NCBI RefSeq assembly: GCF_040566545.1
Contig: NZ_JBEWZI010000010.1
Span: 96,333 to 160,332 of the forward strand
Length of the DNA stretch: 64,000 bases
Direction of reading: 5' to 3'
Source: Uliginosibacterium flavum
GTDB lineage: Bacteria > Pseudomonadota > Gammaproteobacteria > Burkholderiales > Rhodocyclaceae
Part shown: positions 1-8,941 of the stretch, piece by piece
Numbering within the stretch: position 1 is the first letter of the stretch
Layout of the letters: every line of letters begins with the position of its first letter
The notes under the pieces: generated by a model
The model's input: the letters and a program-made list of their open reading frames with translations, nothing else
Told to the model about the DNA's origin: nothing
Databases searched by the model: none
Position numbers and translations under genes: made by a program

Positions 1-19
1 TGCTTGTGATGGCGTCGGA

Positions 20-760
20 AAACCCATCCACACAAAACGTGGACAAGCCTGTGGATGAGTGCCGGACAAGTAGGCTAAGTGTCTGAGCGCAAGGCGAAAG
101 AGGGCGCTGATCAAAAACTGATCATCTTGGAGATCGGCCATGGACGCGGGTCTTCACGGTATGCGTGAGGAATGCTGTCAAGGGGTGAAGCGGCATTTTT
201 CCGGATAAATCCAAGTTTTTTGCAAGCGCGCGCCAGCCTGTACACAGAATGCGTGGAGAAGCCTGTGGATGAGTGCCGGATAAGTAGGTTAAGTGTCTGA
301 GCGCAGGGCGAAAGAGGCGGCCGGGCAAAAAATGAGCGATATGCCGATTGGGCGATGGAATGGCTCTTACGGCATGCCGAGGACGCATTGTCAACGTGTT
401 AACCCCTGTTTTTACAGGGGAATTTAAAAATCCGGAGTGCGCGTCGGCGAGCTGTGCACAGAATCCGTGGAGAAGCCTGTGGATGAATCCCGGCAAAGTG
501 ACTCAAGTGCTTGATGCAAAGGAAGATGTGCGGACTGATCAAAAATGAAGCAGATTTTGGGCTTTGAGCAAAAGAGGGTTGCGCGGCATTTCGGGGTGCT
601 TCAGTCAAGGCAGAAACGTCATAATCGACAGATATTTTCCGGCCCCGAAAAGGCTTATCCACAGAAAATGGGGAGAAGTCTGTGGATTGTTTTCCGCAAA
701 CCGACTCAAGTGCTTGAACCTGAAGCGGATTCCCTTGCTGCGCAAAAATGGCACAGGCGT
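20..760. repeat. Tandem ~214 bp repeat array with DnaA-box-like sites
   Basis: Four degenerate copies of one unit, located by the shared string GCCTGTGGAT at 47, 261 and 475 and by GTCTGTGGAT at 678, so the periods are 214, 214 and 203 bp. The first two copies differ at only about four of 65 bases from the GTGGA before this string to GCGAAAGAGG; the later two are more diverged. Each copy pairs a CCACA or CACAGAA element with TGTGGAT about 17 bp away in inverted orientation. No gene is supported between 1 and 844; open frames here are by-products of the repeat. A further hairpin, CCCCTG-TTTTTA-CAGGGG, lies at 403-420. The array may extend left of the window. It resembles a cluster of DnaA sites, but no dnaA, dnaN or parAB is nearby. 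Confidence 0.8.
655..687. promoter_or_regulatory. Inverted pair of DnaA boxes in the fourth repeat copy
   Basis: TTATCCACA at 655-663 matches the canonical DnaA box exactly. ATCCACAGA (657-665) and TCTGTGGAT (679-687) form perfect 9 bp inverted arms separated by 13 bp. The first copy has a weaker version, CATCCACA (25-32) against TGTGGATG (50-57). Binding by DnaA is inferred from sequence only. Confidence 0.5.
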
Positions 761-844
761 TGCAGTTTGATGTCGCCCGTGTGACGCTGTTGGTATTCGC
801 GAGCCAATCCCCTCGGCCCGCAATTTTTTGGTCCGGAGAAAACC

Positions 845-3139
845 ATGCGTCGGCTGTTGGTTCTGTGTCTGCTGCTGTTGTCTCTGGGTGTCGCAGCGCA
901 AGAGGCTCCGCCGCGCTGGCAGCCTTCGGCGGAGGAGCTGGCCCAGCTGCGTACGGCCGTCGATGCGCGCTACGCGCGTCTGTTTGCACAGGGCGTGTTG
1001 CGGCCGGGGATGAGTTCCATTGACGCCTCGGCGCTGGCCCTGGATGCGCTGGCGGCCGGCTACGATCCGGCGCGCAGCGCGCAGATGCTGGCCGCGCTGC
1101 CTGCCTTGCTGGATACCGATCCGGCCAGCAAGACCTTCGGCAATATCCATTGGTATCAGGGCGACACGAAACTGGTGGACCGTAACGGTATCGAATTCGT
1201 GACGCGCAAGGCTGTGCTGATCTGGTTGCTGTATGCCGAGCGGCTGACGCCCGCGCAGCGCGAATCTCTACTGACTTTGTTGAACATGGCCAAGGTCGGC
1301 ATTCCCCGCCACGGCGTGGCGATCAGCTACACCAATATCTGGTTGATGAAGACCTGGAATCTGATTGCGCTGGGCGAGGCCTTGCAGGACGAAGCGCTGG
1401 CCGCCTCGGGTTACAGGATGCTGGCAGATTGGCTGGCGCACACGCGGCGCACCGGCATCAACGAATATCTCAGCCCGAGCTATTACGACGTGGATCTGGA
1501 AAGCCTGGCTTTGATCTGCAATCTGTCGCGCGACGCCGGTGCCCGCAGTCAGGCGCGCGAGGCGCTGGACATTTTCTGGCAGGACATCGCGCTGAACTGG
1601 TACGCGCCGGCGCAGCGCCTCGGCGGCACGCACAGCCGCGATTACAACCGCCTGTTCAACGTGGGTGGCGTGAATAACTGGGTGGCGCGTGCCGGCTGGA
1701 TGGGTGGCCCGGAGAGCCGCACGGGGCGGACTTCTGCAAGCAGGGGGCCGTACGACGCCTATGCATGGGCGTCTCCGGGCAGGGGGGCTGAAGAGTGGCT
1801 GCAGGGGTCCTTCCCCAGACTGGTCTCGGCGCGTTGGGGCGTCGAGGCGGAGAAGCGTCACACGCACTTTCTGGGCAAGAATTTCAGCATCGCCTCGGCC
1901 GAATCCGGCTACCACGCGGGCCACGACAACTCACCGCTGGTGATCAATCTGGGCAGCGGGCAAGACGTGCCGATCATCAATTTCTTCATGGACGGGCGGC
2001 GCGATTATTACGGCCAGAACAAGACGCTGGAGGCCGGATCCGGCCACATGAAGGCGCTGCATCTGCGGCCCTTTCTGAGTAGCGTGCAGCACGACAACGA
2101 GGTGTTGTTCCTCGCCTCGGTGCGCGATGCCAGCCCGGCACTGAGCGCGCTGGAATCAGTCGTGACTTTGCCGGCGGATGCCGAATACTGGCTGGACGAT
2201 AAAAAGCTCGACCTGTTTACCGCACGCAGCCGTTGGATTTACGATTTTGGCCCGAATGGGATAAGCACCGTCATCGACGTGAAGCAGCGTGATGGCCGTG
2301 CCGAATTGCTGCTCAGTGATCGCGATGACAAGCTGGGTGTCGGTGTCTCGCGTATCTTTCCGGTGCAATCGGGCCGCACTTACCGGCTGGCCGCCAGCCT
2401 GCAGGGCGGTGAGGTCTTCCTGTATCTCAATTATCTGGATGGCGCGAAACGCCTGATCGGTAGCGAACATGCCATTAAGGTTTCTGGCGGGCAGGGGGCT
2501 TTTGCCGATCGCCAGTTCAGTCACGCTGCGCCCGAAGGCGCGGTGTGGTGCAAGGCCTGGCTATATTCCACCAGCAGCAATCGCACCGAGCTGCGCGTGG
2601 CTGATCTTCGTTTCGAAGAGCTGCCTGCAGATCAAGGCGCAACGAGGCTCCTGGGAGGTTTTGATTTTCGCGAGTTCGTGCCGCAGCAGAACGCGATCCC
2701 GGCCGGCGCCACACTCTTTGCGCGCCGTGAGGGTGCGGTGGCTGCCTTGCGTCTGCTCGGTGCCTGGGACGTGCAGGGCGCGCCGGTCGGCTTTACCCTG
2801 CATAACGACGGCCTCGCCTATGGCGCATTGCGTCTGAGCGCCACGCATGCGGCCATGCGCACGGAGCAGCGTGCCAGCCTGGCGATGTGGGCGAGTGTGC
2901 AGGACGGTCTGGTTGATGAAACCGCCTTTGCGGAATACCGGCGCAGGCAGATCCGCGTGCAAGGCGCGGCGACGCTGCAGGGCGATCAGCTGGAAGCAAG
3001 CGTGCGCGGCGGTCATCCCTTGCGCTTGATGGCCGATGTAGTGGCTGGCAAGCGCCTGCTGCGCGAGGGCATGAATTTGCTGCCGGCCGAGGCTGCGTTG
3101 TGGGTGAATGGCCGAATACAGGCAAACCCTTATAAATAG
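845..3139 (+). CDS. Secreted protein of unknown function, possible polysaccharide-active enzyme
   Basis: 764 residues. ATG at 845 is preceded by a CGGAG ribosome site at 834-838 and opens a typical signal peptide (MRRLLVLCLLLLSLGVAAQ), so the protein is exported. The N-terminal ~400 residues are helix-rich with Trp/Tyr-rich segments (WLMKTWNL, EYLSPSYYDVDLES, GTHSRDYNRL, NNWVARAGW), which suggests an alpha/alpha-toroid as in several polysaccharide lyases. The C-terminal half looks like beta-sandwich modules. I do not recognise the family, and the usual PL8 and heparinase signature strings are not evident. It lies upstream of two pectin methylesterases, so a role in plant cell-wall polysaccharide breakdown is plausible but unproven. 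It lacks the LacI-type operator seen before the esterases. Confidence 0.85.
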   Translation: MRRLLVLCLLLLSLGVAAQEAPPRWQPSAEELAQLRTAVDARYARLFAQGVLRPGMSSIDASALALDALAAGYDPARSAQMLAALPALLDTDPASKTFGNIHWYQGDTKLVDRNGIEFVTRKAVLIWLLYAERLTPAQRESLLTLLNMAKVGIPRHGVAISYTNIWLMKTWNLIALGEALQDEALAASGYRMLADWLAHTRRTGINEYLSPSYYDVDLESLALICNLSRDAGARSQAREALDIFWQDIALNWYAPAQRLGGTHSRDYNRLFNVGGVNNWVARAGWMGGPESRTGRTSASRGPYDAYAWASPGRGAEEWLQGSFPRLVSARWGVEAEKRHTHFLGKNFSIASAESGYHAGHDNSPLVINLGSGQDVPIINFFMDGRRDYYGQNKTLEAGSGHMKALHLRPFLSSVQHDNEVLFLASVRDASPALSALESVVTLPADAEYWLDDKKLDLFTARSRWIYDFGPNGISTVIDVKQRDGRAELLLSDRDDKLGVGVSRIFPVQSGRTYRLAASLQGGEVFLYLNYLDGAKRLIGSEHAIKVSGGQGAFADRQFSHAAPEGAVWCKAWLYSTSSNRTELRVADLRFEELPADQGATRLLGGFDFREFVPQQNAIPAGATLFARREGAVAALRLLGAWDVQGAPVGFTLHNDGLAYGALRLSATHAAMRTEQRASLAMWASVQDGLVDETAFAEYRRRQIRVQGAATLQGDQLEASVRGGHPLRLMADVVAGKRLLREGMNLLPAEAALWVNGRIQANPYK

Positions 3140-3268
3140 GGGCTGTCTGCGGATCGCCCAAGGAGCGCTGTTGCGGCGAAGCAACGTCCGGTATTGATAA
3201 ATTTTGTGTATTTGAAAGTTTTATCACGCGCTTGGCGCTTGCAGGATGTTTGCGCTGAAGTGCCTGCC

Positions 3269-3290
3269 GGGCCGCTTTTCCGGCCCTTCC
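3269..3290 (+). terminator. Weak hairpin terminator after the 845-3139 gene
   Basis: GGGCCG (3269-3274) pairs with CGGCCC (3281-3286) around CTTTTC. The tail is only TTCCT, so termination may be partial. The remainder of 3140-3373 shows nothing else I can identify. Confidence 0.4.
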
Positions 3291-3373
3291 TGATTCATTG
3301 AGCCAGGCTTTTCTGCTCCGGCTTCTTACCCATTACGTTAATTTTTTCCTACACATTGCCTGCGGCACTGCTG

Positions 3374-3434
3374 TAGGATGTTTTCGGTAACAATTTGTTT
3401 GTTGTCGGTCTCATTGGAAAAGATTTCGGTAACA
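3374..3434 (+). promoter_or_regulatory. Promoter with LacI-type operator before the first pectin methylesterase
   Basis: A -10-like TAGGAT (3374-3379) overlaps by one base the imperfect 14 bp palindrome TGTTTTCGGTAACA (3379-3392), the arrangement expected for a repressor operator. A second copy of TCGGTAACA ends at 3434, 42 bp or about four helical turns downstream, in a weaker palindrome. The 9-mer TCGGTAACA recurs before the second esterase and at 8974. The pattern resembles the TGTTACC/GGTAACA operators known for LacI/GntR-type sugar-acid regulators. Confidence 0.55.
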
Positions 3435-3545
3435 CGAATTTTTTTGAAAGGCCGGACCGAGGAGGCGTTTTCGTGCGACGCAGGCTTGAAAAAGGCCGCG
3501 CCCGGAAATGATCAAAGACGTAATTCGCTGGAGAAGGAGCAAGTC

Positions 3546-6179
3546 ATGAAGGGTTTTCGTAATGCAGTGCTGGTGAGCATGTTCGCCGCCGCCGGGCTTT
3601 TGGCGGCTTGTGGCGGAGGCGGTGGTGGCGGGGATAGTTCAAGCCCGCCTGCCGGCGGTTCGAGCGGTAGCTCCAGTTCGTCGAGCAGCAGTTCCAGTTC
3701 TTCTTCAAGCTCCAGCAGTTCCTCAAGTTCATCTTCGGGCGGCGGCACCGTGGCCGTTTGCAGCGGTACGGACTGGTTTTGTGATGACTTCCAGAATGGT
3801 TCCTCCGCAAATTGGGATCTCGGCATCACCAATGCAGGCACCGCTGGCGGATTCTCGGTGATTGACGAGCCGGGCGCGCCGAGTAACAAAGTCATGTATT
3901 ACGACGCTCAGGTTGATACCAAGGGTGGCGTGATTGCTGCGCTGAAAGACAGTGTCTGGGCTGGCGTGAGCAACAAGACCAACTATTACGTCGAGGCACG
4001 CATCAAGCCTTTGGCGAATGGAACTTCCGGCAACAAGCAACTGTATCTTCTGGCGCGTTATGGCAGTGCGACCAGCTGGTACCACGGCGGCCTGAACATG
4101 CAGGGCCTTCCAACCGCCACCAAGGTTGAGGAGGGTGTCTCAAACGCTAGCTTTCTGCCCAGCCGCGCCAAACAGGTTTCGAAAGCCTTGGTGATGGGCG
4201 CGGCGCCGACCTCCGCCGACCTGACGACCTGGGTTCCGGGCGGTCAGTGGTATACCGTGCGTTTTGAGCTGATCGGTAGCGATCTGGTGACCTACGTTGA
4301 TGGCGAGAAAGTTGCGGTTTGGGCTGATACGTCGATCACTGGTGCCGGCAAGATCGCCCTCTGGTCAGCCAATCGTTCCTTCCTGATTGATGACGTGAAG
4401 GTGGGCGACCCCAGTGTGAAACCGGTGGCTCTGGTGCTGGCTCCGTCGGCACTGACCTACACCGCTGAAGCAGGTACAGCCCCGTATAGCGTGGCCGTTA
4501 CCGCACTTAAAAGTGATGGTACGACGGCAGATACCTTCAGTGTTTCGTCCAGCAATACTGCTGTCGTTTCAGTGGTGACTAGTGGGACGACAGTAACATT
4601 GACGCCGGTCGCTGCAGGCACGGCAAACGTGACTTTTATTAGCGGATCTGATTCCACGGTGAAACGCACGATTGCCGTGACCATTAATCCAGGCTTTGTG
4701 ATGCCGACGGCTACTTACGGCAGCCTGGCGGCCAAGACTGTGCCTGCCTCCGGTGCCGCGGCAGCTTACGCAGACGAAGTTTTGAGTCTGACATTTGATT
4801 CTGTTCCCGTGCTTGGCTCGGTCGGATCGGTACGTATTTTCGATTCCAGCAATGATCTTGTTGTCGACACCATCGGGCTTGCAGGTGAATCCAATGCGGT
4901 CGGTCCGGCAGTGGGGGGCTACTACCGTGGCTTGGCTATGCCAATGATCTCTGTGTCGGGGAATAGTTTGAAGATTCGCCCGCACATGAATAAGCTCGCC
5001 TATGGCAAAACCTACTATGTTGCAGTTGCTAATGGCGTGGTGGCGGGTACGTTGAACGGTACGAGCTTCTCTGGTCTGGGTAAAACAGCGAACTGGTCCT
5101 TCACGACCAAGGCCGCACCGGCTAGTGGCTTGACCAGCCTGACTGTGGATGATGATGGTGTGGCGGATTTCCGCACGGTGCAAGGCGCTCTGAACTATGT
5201 TATGGCCAATGTTGCAGTAGATACGGCGGCGACCATTACGGTGAAGAACGGCACCTATGAGGAGCTTCTCTACTTGCGCGGCAAGAATAAGCTGACGATT
5301 CAAGGTGAGAGCCGTGCAGGATCCGTGATTACCTTCAATAATTACGACGGGCTAAACGTCGGTAACGGTGCAGGTGTTACATCTTCAACGGTTACGAGTG
5401 GTGGTGGCCGCGGCGTATTCCTTATTGATGGAACTACCGACGAGTTGACGCTGGATAACCTTACCTTCAAAAACACGCGTTTGCGTACAGGTGGTGGGGA
5501 TCAGGCAGAAACCATTCTCTTTAATAGCGATGGCCGGCTTGTTGCCAAGAACTCAAATTTCTTGAGTGAGCAGGATACGCTGCAGTTGAAGGGGTACTCC
5601 TGGTTCTACAACTCCTTGGTGGCGGGTAACACCGATTTTATCTGGGGTTATATCAAAGCTGCCGTCTTTGAAAATAGCGAGATCCGCACGGTTGGGGATA
5701 GCAAACCGAGCACTACATCGCCTTCCGGCGGTTATGTTGCGGTAACGCGCACAGCGCCGGGGGATAAGGGACTTGTATTCCTGAATAGTAAATTCACCTA
5801 CGGGCCAAGCCCTTCTGCTTCCGGGCAGCAAGTCGCAAATGGCACAAATGCACCTGCCGCGACCTATCTGGCACGCTCCCAAGCGTCGACAGGCGTCGGT
5901 GATAAGGTTGCGTATATCGGTTGCAAGATGGATACCCATATTGCAGCCTATGGTTGGGCGGATGCGACCATTAATGGTCAGGTCAATCCGGATACCAACC
6001 CGGCAACTGCGGCTGCTGGCTGGCGTGAGTACGGTAGTACTGACCTGAATGGTACTGCGCTGAATGTATCGGCTCGTTCTGCAACCAGTTTGCAGTTGAG
6101 CGCTGGCGATGCTGGGGCTCTGGATACGCGCGCCGAGATCTTCTCTGGTTTCAGTGGCGGCTGGAATCCGCAACCGTAA
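3546..6179 (+). CDS. Pectin methylesterase lipoprotein, CE8, with poly-Ser linker
   Basis: 877 residues. It should remove methyl esters from homogalacturonan at the cell surface. The ATG at 3546 follows GAGAAGGAG and begins a lipoprotein signal (LLAAC, lipid Cys22); an in-frame start further upstream lacks this. Order of parts: Gly run, about 26 consecutive serines (residues ~41-66), a LamG/concanavalin-like segment (~75-280), a Big-2-like Ig domain (~290-380), an SbsA-like Ig domain (~385-525), then the right-handed beta-helix CE8 domain. Catalytic aspartates are Asp677 in QDTLQ and Asp697 in DFIWG, with Arg777 in LARS. It is a paralogue of the next gene, which has no serine linker. Base composition is visibly less GC-rich than the paralogue. 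Family assignment is firm; substrate-binding roles of the N-terminal modules are inferred. Confidence 0.92.
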   Translation: MKGFRNAVLVSMFAAAGLLAACGGGGGGGDSSSPPAGGSSGSSSSSSSSSSSSSSSSSSSSSSSGGGTVAVCSGTDWFCDDFQNGSSANWDLGITNAGTAGGFSVIDEPGAPSNKVMYYDAQVDTKGGVIAALKDSVWAGVSNKTNYYVEARIKPLANGTSGNKQLYLLARYGSATSWYHGGLNMQGLPTATKVEEGVSNASFLPSRAKQVSKALVMGAAPTSADLTTWVPGGQWYTVRFELIGSDLVTYVDGEKVAVWADTSITGAGKIALWSANRSFLIDDVKVGDPSVKPVALVLAPSALTYTAEAGTAPYSVAVTALKSDGTTADTFSVSSSNTAVVSVVTSGTTVTLTPVAAGTANVTFISGSDSTVKRTIAVTINPGFVMPTATYGSLAAKTVPASGAAAAYADEVLSLTFDSVPVLGSVGSVRIFDSSNDLVVDTIGLAGESNAVGPAVGGYYRGLAMPMISVSGNSLKIRPHMNKLAYGKTYYVAVANGVVAGTLNGTSFSGLGKTANWSFTTKAAPASGLTSLTVDDDGVADFRTVQGALNYVMANVAVDTAATITVKNGTYEELLYLRGKNKLTIQGESRAGSVITFNNYDGLNVGNGAGVTSSTVTSGGGRGVFLIDGTTDELTLDNLTFKNTRLRTGGGDQAETILFNSDGRLVAKNSNFLSEQDTLQLKGYSWFYNSLVAGNTDFIWGYIKAAVFENSEIRTVGDSKPSTTSPSGGYVAVTRTAPGDKGLVFLNSKFTYGPSPSASGQQVANGTNAPAATYLARSQASTGVGDKVAYIGCKMDTHIAAYGWADATINGQVNPDTNPATAAAGWREYGSTDLNGTALNVSARSATSLQLSAGDAGALDTRAEIFSGFSGGWNPQP

Positions 6180-6218
6180 GGATGTGAGCCCCGGATTTTC
6201 AGGGGTTTAGGGAAAATG

Positions 6219-6244
6219 CGGGGAGGCTTCGGCCTCCCCGTTTT
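6219..6244 (+). terminator. Rho-independent terminator after the first pectin methylesterase
   Basis: CGGGGAGGC (6219-6227), loop TTCG, GCCTCCCCG (6232-6240), then TTTT. It separates the two esterase genes into independent transcripts. Confidence 0.85.
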
Positions 6245-6309
6245 CGCTTGTGCTGCAACACAAACGCAGGATGAATTCCGTCGCGCAGCTAAAGAAGATA
6301 TCCTTGCGC

Positions 6310-6330
6310 GATAATCTGTTACCGATATCA
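6310..6330 (+). promoter_or_regulatory. -10 element and LacI-type operator before the second pectin methylesterase
   Basis: GATAAT (6310-6315) is a good -10 hexamer and is followed at once by TGTTACCGATATCA (6317-6330), whose complement TGATATCGGTAACA matches the operators at 3379 and 8969. The operator lies over the expected transcription start, as for repression by steric block. Confidence 0.55.
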
Positions 6331-6389
6331 GAGGGCAGGGGCAGGGCTCTTGACCACAGACGGATTTGATTCATTACAGGAGTACAGAA

Positions 6390-8840
6390 ATGAGCGTAAT
6401 GCGTAATTCAATCCTCGCCGCCACGCTGGCGATGGGGGGCTTGCTGGCTGCCTGTGGTGGCGGCAAATTGACGGAAGAGGCGGCGGTAAAGACAGCTGCA
6501 AAGCCCGCCGTTGCAGCGCCAGCCGTTCAGTGCGCGCCCGGCATCTGGTTCTGTGAGGATTTCCAGAATGGCTCCAGCGCACGCTGGGATATTTTGCCGG
6601 CAGGCGGAGCAGCCACCATCGGTGTGGCTGACGGCAAGATTTCGATTCAGAAGGAGGCTGCCAACAGTTTCCTGCAATACGACGCTGGCAAGAGCAAGGG
6701 CGTTGTGGCTAGCGTGAGTGACGCGGCATTTGCCTCGGTCGCTGCGAAGAAAAACGCCGACTATTTTGTTGAGGCGCGCATCAAGCCGATCAACAACAGC
6801 ACCTCGAACAAATTCGTGTGTCTGCTTGGTCGCTATCAGGATGTGAATAACTGGTACGGCGGCTGCCTGAATGTGCAGAACAGCGCCAGCGCCAAGGTGG
6901 AGTTCCACAAGGCGAATGGCGGCAAGTGGCTGCGCGCACGTCAGTTCTCGGCGCGTACGATCCTGAATGATCAGTGGTACAAGCTGCGCATGGAAATGAA
7001 GGGCGACACCCTGAATTTCTACATCGACGATGATCTGGCTGGCAGCTTTACCGATGCCACGATTACTGCGCCGGGCAAGATCGGTTTCTGGCTGGATAAT
7101 CGTTCGTTTGCTGTGGATGACATTGTGGTAGGCGACGCCAACGTGAAGCCGGTGCTGCTTTCGCTCGATCAGCCGGCGGACTGGAATTCCGAAGTTGGCG
7201 GCGCGGATCGCGAGATCAGTGTGTCGGCGAGCAAGTCCGATTCCAAGCCCGATGCCTTCAGCGTTGTCTCCAGCGATCCTAAGGTGGTGAGCGTGGCGCA
7301 GAACGGCGACAAGGTTGTGTTGCACGCGGTCGGTGCTGGAGCAGCCACGATCAGCTTCACCAGCGGCTCGAATCCCGCGCTGAAGAAGACGCTCAAAGCC
7401 AATATTGAACCGGCCTTTGTGCTGGCTTCGACAACTTATCCGAAGCTTGCAAAGAAAACCCAGCCGGCTGCCGGCAGCAAGGCGGCATATGCGGATGGCG
7501 AACTGGCTTTGAGCTTTGATGTGGCCCCGCTGCTCAGTGGCAAGGGTTCGTTGCGGATCTTCAGTGCCAAGGATGACAAGCTGGTCGATGTGATCAAGCC
7601 CAAGGGTGAGAGCAACACTTACGGCCCGACGCCGGATGGCTTCTACCGTGGTGTGAACATGCCGCTGATGCGTGTGGCCGGCAAGCAGCTGATCGTGCGT
7701 CCGCACGTAGGCAAGCTGGCCTATGCCACGACGTATTACGTGGCCGTGTCGGAAAACCTGCTGCAGGATGGCAAGCTCGCCGGCAAACCTTTCACCGGCC
7801 TTGGCAAGAAGGCGGGCTGGAGCTTCACCACGAAGAAGGCGCCGGCCAAGGCGCTCGCTGCACTGACCGTGGATGACGACGGCAGCAAGGCGGATTTCCG
7901 CAGCGTGCAGGGCGCGCTCGACTACGCCATGCAGTTGCCGAAGGACGCACCGGTGACGATCAAGGTGAAGAACGGCACTTACGAGGAACTCCTGTTCCTG
8001 CGCGCCAAGGATAATGTGACGATTCAGGGTGAGAGCCGTGACGGTGCTGTGATCCAGTTCAATAATTTTGAAGCGCAGAACACAGGCCTTTCCATCGGTG
8101 CGAACAAGCCGGCGACGTCTGGAGGCGGGCGTGCCGTGTTTGCGGTGGGGAATGCCGACATGCTGGTGCTGGATCGCCTGACCCTGAAGAACAGCCACCT
8201 GAAAACGGCGGGCATCAACGGCCAGGCCGAGACGATCTACTTTGCCGGTGACAAGGAACGTCTGATCGCCAAGAATGCCAACTTCATCAGCCGTCAGGAC
8301 ACGCTGCAGCTCAACGCCTACAGCTGGTTCTACAACACCCTGGTGGCGGGCGATGTGGATTTCATCTGGGGCAGCGCGAAGGCCGCTCTGTTCGAGAACA
8401 GCGAGATCCGCACGATTGTCGATTCGACTGACGCCGCCAAGGGTGGCTACATCCTGCAGGCGCGCGTGGCCAAGGCTGAGGACAAGGGTTACGTCTTCCT
8501 CAACAGCCGCATCACCCGCGAAGACGGCGTGCCGGATGGTGCCACGGTGCTGGCTCGCAGCGGTGGCAGCCCGTCCTTCTTTGACAATGTGGTGTTTGTG
8601 AACAGCAAGATGGACAAGCACATCGCCCCTGAAGGCTGGTGGACCAGCCCGACGCCGAACCCGGCCAAGGCCACGCTGAACAGCGGCTGGCGCGAATTCG
8701 GCAGCACGCGTCTGGACGGCTCGGCACTGGATGTGGGCGCCCGCGTTGCGGCTGCACGTACGCTGACGGCGGCGGAAGCTGCGCCCTACCTGTCGCGTGA
8801 GCAGGTGTTCTCGACGATTGGATGGAATCCGCAGCCTTGA
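6390..8840 (+). CDS. Pectin methylesterase lipoprotein, CE8 (second paralogue)
   Basis: 816 residues, same domain order as its neighbour (LamG-like, Big-2-like, SbsA-like Ig, CE8) but with a short Lys/Ala-rich linker where the other has poly-serine. The start at 6390 follows an AGGAG site and gives the lipoprotein signal GGLLAACGGG. Catalytic aspartates are Asp637 (QDTLQ) and Asp657 (DFIWG); the helix also holds GTYEELLFLR and GQAETIYF, equivalents of conserved CE8 strips. Probably an outer-membrane-anchored esterase acting on pectin. Two esterases with different linkers may differ in reach or substrate pattern. No pectate lyase or polygalacturonase is recognisable in the window, so depolymerising enzymes must lie elsewhere unless the gene at 845 is one. 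Confidence 0.92.
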   Translation: MSVMRNSILAATLAMGGLLAACGGGKLTEEAAVKTAAKPAVAAPAVQCAPGIWFCEDFQNGSSARWDILPAGGAATIGVADGKISIQKEAANSFLQYDAGKSKGVVASVSDAAFASVAAKKNADYFVEARIKPINNSTSNKFVCLLGRYQDVNNWYGGCLNVQNSASAKVEFHKANGGKWLRARQFSARTILNDQWYKLRMEMKGDTLNFYIDDDLAGSFTDATITAPGKIGFWLDNRSFAVDDIVVGDANVKPVLLSLDQPADWNSEVGGADREISVSASKSDSKPDAFSVVSSDPKVVSVAQNGDKVVLHAVGAGAATISFTSGSNPALKKTLKANIEPAFVLASTTYPKLAKKTQPAAGSKAAYADGELALSFDVAPLLSGKGSLRIFSAKDDKLVDVIKPKGESNTYGPTPDGFYRGVNMPLMRVAGKQLIVRPHVGKLAYATTYYVAVSENLLQDGKLAGKPFTGLGKKAGWSFTTKKAPAKALAALTVDDDGSKADFRSVQGALDYAMQLPKDAPVTIKVKNGTYEELLFLRAKDNVTIQGESRDGAVIQFNNFEAQNTGLSIGANKPATSGGGRAVFAVGNADMLVLDRLTLKNSHLKTAGINGQAETIYFAGDKERLIAKNANFISRQDTLQLNAYSWFYNTLVAGDVDFIWGSAKAALFENSEIRTIVDSTDAAKGGYILQARVAKAEDKGYVFLNSRITREDGVPDGATVLARSGGSPSFFDNVVFVNSKMDKHIAPEGWWTSPTPNPAKATLNSGWREFGSTRLDGSALDVGARVAAARTLTAAEAAPYLSREQVFSTIGWNPQP

Positions 8841-8859
8841 GCCATTGACGCTCAGTCGT

Positions 8860-8879
8860 AAGCCGGGCTTGCCCGGTTT
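8860..8879 (+). terminator. Short hairpin terminator after the second pectin methylesterase
   Basis: CCGGGC-TT-GCCCGG followed by TTT, beginning about 20 bases after the stop codon. Confidence 0.5.
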
Positions 8880-8941
8880 GCGGCCGAGCTGTCGGCTCAG
8901 TTAAATACGGTAAAAAGCAGCCAGAAACGCGCTGTTGCGCT

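Noticed and set aside
20..760. Calling the left edge the chromosomal origin oriC
   Set aside because: DnaA-like boxes are present, but dnaA, dnaN, rpmH and gyrB are not, and no AT-rich unwinding tract is evident. Kept only as a finding.
20..760. CRISPR array
   Set aside because: The repeat period is over 200 bp and the copies are degenerate; no short direct repeats with unique spacers and no cas genes anywhere in the window.
122..989. Minus-strand open frames at the left edge with repeated HPQASPRILC
   Set aside because: They are created by reading the tandem DNA repeat on the other strand; no ribosome site, no protein character, and the frames differ between copies.
6408..8621. Large antisense frame of 737 codons over the second pectin methylesterase
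   Set aside because: It is a shadow frame from high-GC codon bias; the plus strand carries an intact CE8 protein with a signal sequence and operator.
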